This document shows positions 63,211 to 64,000 of a stretch of DNA of 64,000 nt, one piece after another. The stretch covers positions 992,001-1,056,000 of the forward strand of contig NZ_QPJW01000001.1 in NCBI RefSeq assembly GCF_003337355.1, written 5' to 3'. The notes below the pieces were generated by a model, which was not told the origin of the DNA, did no database searches, and was given only the letters and a program-made list of their open reading frames with translations. A program made the position numbers and the translations under genes. Position 1 is the first letter of the stretch. Each line of letters opens with the position of its first letter. Source of the DNA: Fontibacillus phaseoli (lineage in GTDB: Bacteria; Bacillota; Bacilli; Paenibacillales; Paenibacillaceae).

Positions 63211-64000
63211 ATGGACTCAACCGAGACACATGATATGAGTCATTGGAAGAAAAATATTATTTTGTTTTTAAGCAGCCAGACTATTTCACTATTCGGTTCG
63301 GCCTTGGTTCAATACGCGATCATGTGGTATGTGACGCTTACTACCGGGTCCGGCGTAATGATGACCTTGTTTATCATTTGCGGATTTATCCCCACCTTTA
63401 TTTTGTCTCCGTTCGCGGGAGTGTGGGCGGACCGGTACAACCGGAAGAAGCTCATTATTTTATCCGACGGGCTCATAGCAACGGCCACGCTGATTCTCGC
63501 TATCGTTTTCTTATCGGGGTATAAAGCAACCTGGCTTCTTTTTGTCATGGCGGCCGTCCGTGCCCTAGGCACCGGGATTCAGACCCCGGCTGTCGGTTCG
63601 ATATTGCCTCAAATTGTTCCAAGTGAGCAACTGACCCGGGTCAACGGGATCAACGGCACGCTGCAAGCGATTATGATGTTCGTGGCTCCGATGGTTAGCG
63701 CGGCGTTGCTAACGCTGTCATCCATTGAGGTCATCTTCTTTATCGACGTAATTACTGCGGCGCTGGCGATCCTGACGCTGCTCCTGTTCTTTAAAATTCC
63801 GGTGCATAAGAAAGCAACTGAAAAGCAGTCGACGAGCTATTTCACCGATTTTAAAGAGGGTATAATTTACATTAAAAATCATGATTTTTTAAAGACCTTT
63901 TTTCTGTTCTTCGCCGTCTTCTTTGTATTGATGGCACCGGCCGCCTTTTTAACGCCGTTGCAGGTTACGCGTACTTTCGGGGATGATGTCTGGCGTTTGA
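63211..64000 (+). CDS. MFS transporter, start only (continues beyond the window)
   Basis: The open frame begins at ATG 63211, 10 bases after AAAGAAAGGA, and is still open at the window end (263 codons). It encodes several membrane helices: NIILFLSSQTISLFGSALVQ, then the MFS motif-A region GVWADRYNRKKLIILSDGL and TLQAIMMFVAPMVSAALL. The pattern is that of MFS_3/enterobactin- or macrolide-exporter-like proteins. The C-terminal half lies outside the window. Confidence 0.85.
   Translation, partial: MDSTETHDMSHWKKNIILFLSSQTISLFGSALVQYAIMWYVTLTTGSGVMMTLFIICGFIPTFILSPFAGVWADRYNRKKLIILSDGLIATATLILAIVFLSGYKATWLLFVMAAVRALGTGIQTPAVGSILPQIVPSEQLTRVNGINGTLQAIMMFVAPMVSAALLTLSSIEVIFFIDVITAALAILTLLLFFKIPVHKKATEKQSTSYFTDFKEGIIYIKNHDFLKTFFLFFAVFFVLMAPAAFLTPLQVTRTFGDDVWRL

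Overview
The window reads as a chromosomal segment of a spore-forming Firmicute of the Paenibacillus type (Paenibacillaceae). The evidence is a gerA/gerC/gerB germinant-receptor operon, sspH, splA-splB, strong AGGAGG-like ribosome binding sites with many TTG and GTG starts, and intrinsic terminators after most transcription units. No rRNA, tRNA or CRISPR array was seen.

Left part (about 1-20 kb) is mosaic and partly decayed. It opens with a frameshifted sigma-region-4-like gene that shares a long palindrome (a Fur-type box) with a divergent operon: MarR regulator, sufC, sufD, sufB, a 79-aa unknown protein and a NifU-C-domain (Nfu) protein. This suf operon lacks sufS and sufU. Next come a nonsense-broken VanZ-like gene, a LysR remnant, an unusual winged-helix regulator, and a divergent catabolic operon: an M20 amidohydrolase, two tandem crotonase-fold proteins resembling 6-oxocamphor hydrolase, and an L-serine-dehydratase-type protein. 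A second broken VanZ-like copy, IS3-type and IS21-type remnants, a TetR/aldo-keto reductase pair, a truncated parA, sspH and an N-terminally truncated metallophosphoesterase follow.

Middle part (about 19.5-46 kb) is denser and better preserved. It holds LysR/branched-chain aminotransferase, MarR, RluA pseudouridine synthase plus a methyltransferase, an ABC exporter, a GNAT protein, a prohibitin, the ger operon with an extra small membrane protein, an HD-GYP protein, and an MFS exporter with a divergent TetR and four operator copies. It continues with a second TetR near a deletion-broken drug ABC transporter, an M23 peptidase, a HEAT-repeat protein, a YlmA-like ABC protein, a short UvrC paralogue and a CPBP protease.

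Right part (about 46-64 kb) holds a DUF2935 protein, an oxalate decarboxylase with a variant active-site lid, a MOSC protein, a MerR regulator with a 19-bp-spacer promoter, a serine hydrolase, an XRE/membrane-protein cassette, splAB and half of a sugar kinase. It ends with an ArsR-like/histidine kinase/response regulator/ABC locus resembling linearmycin resistance (lnrJKLMN), a phosphodiesterase-type lipoprotein and a partial MFS transporter that leaves the window.

The most interesting points are the 7.0-12.7 kb catabolic locus with its paired direct-repeat operators, the iron-regulated suf operon without a sulfur-donor module, and the oxalate decarboxylase lid variant. All functions are read from sequence by eye; no database search was possible.
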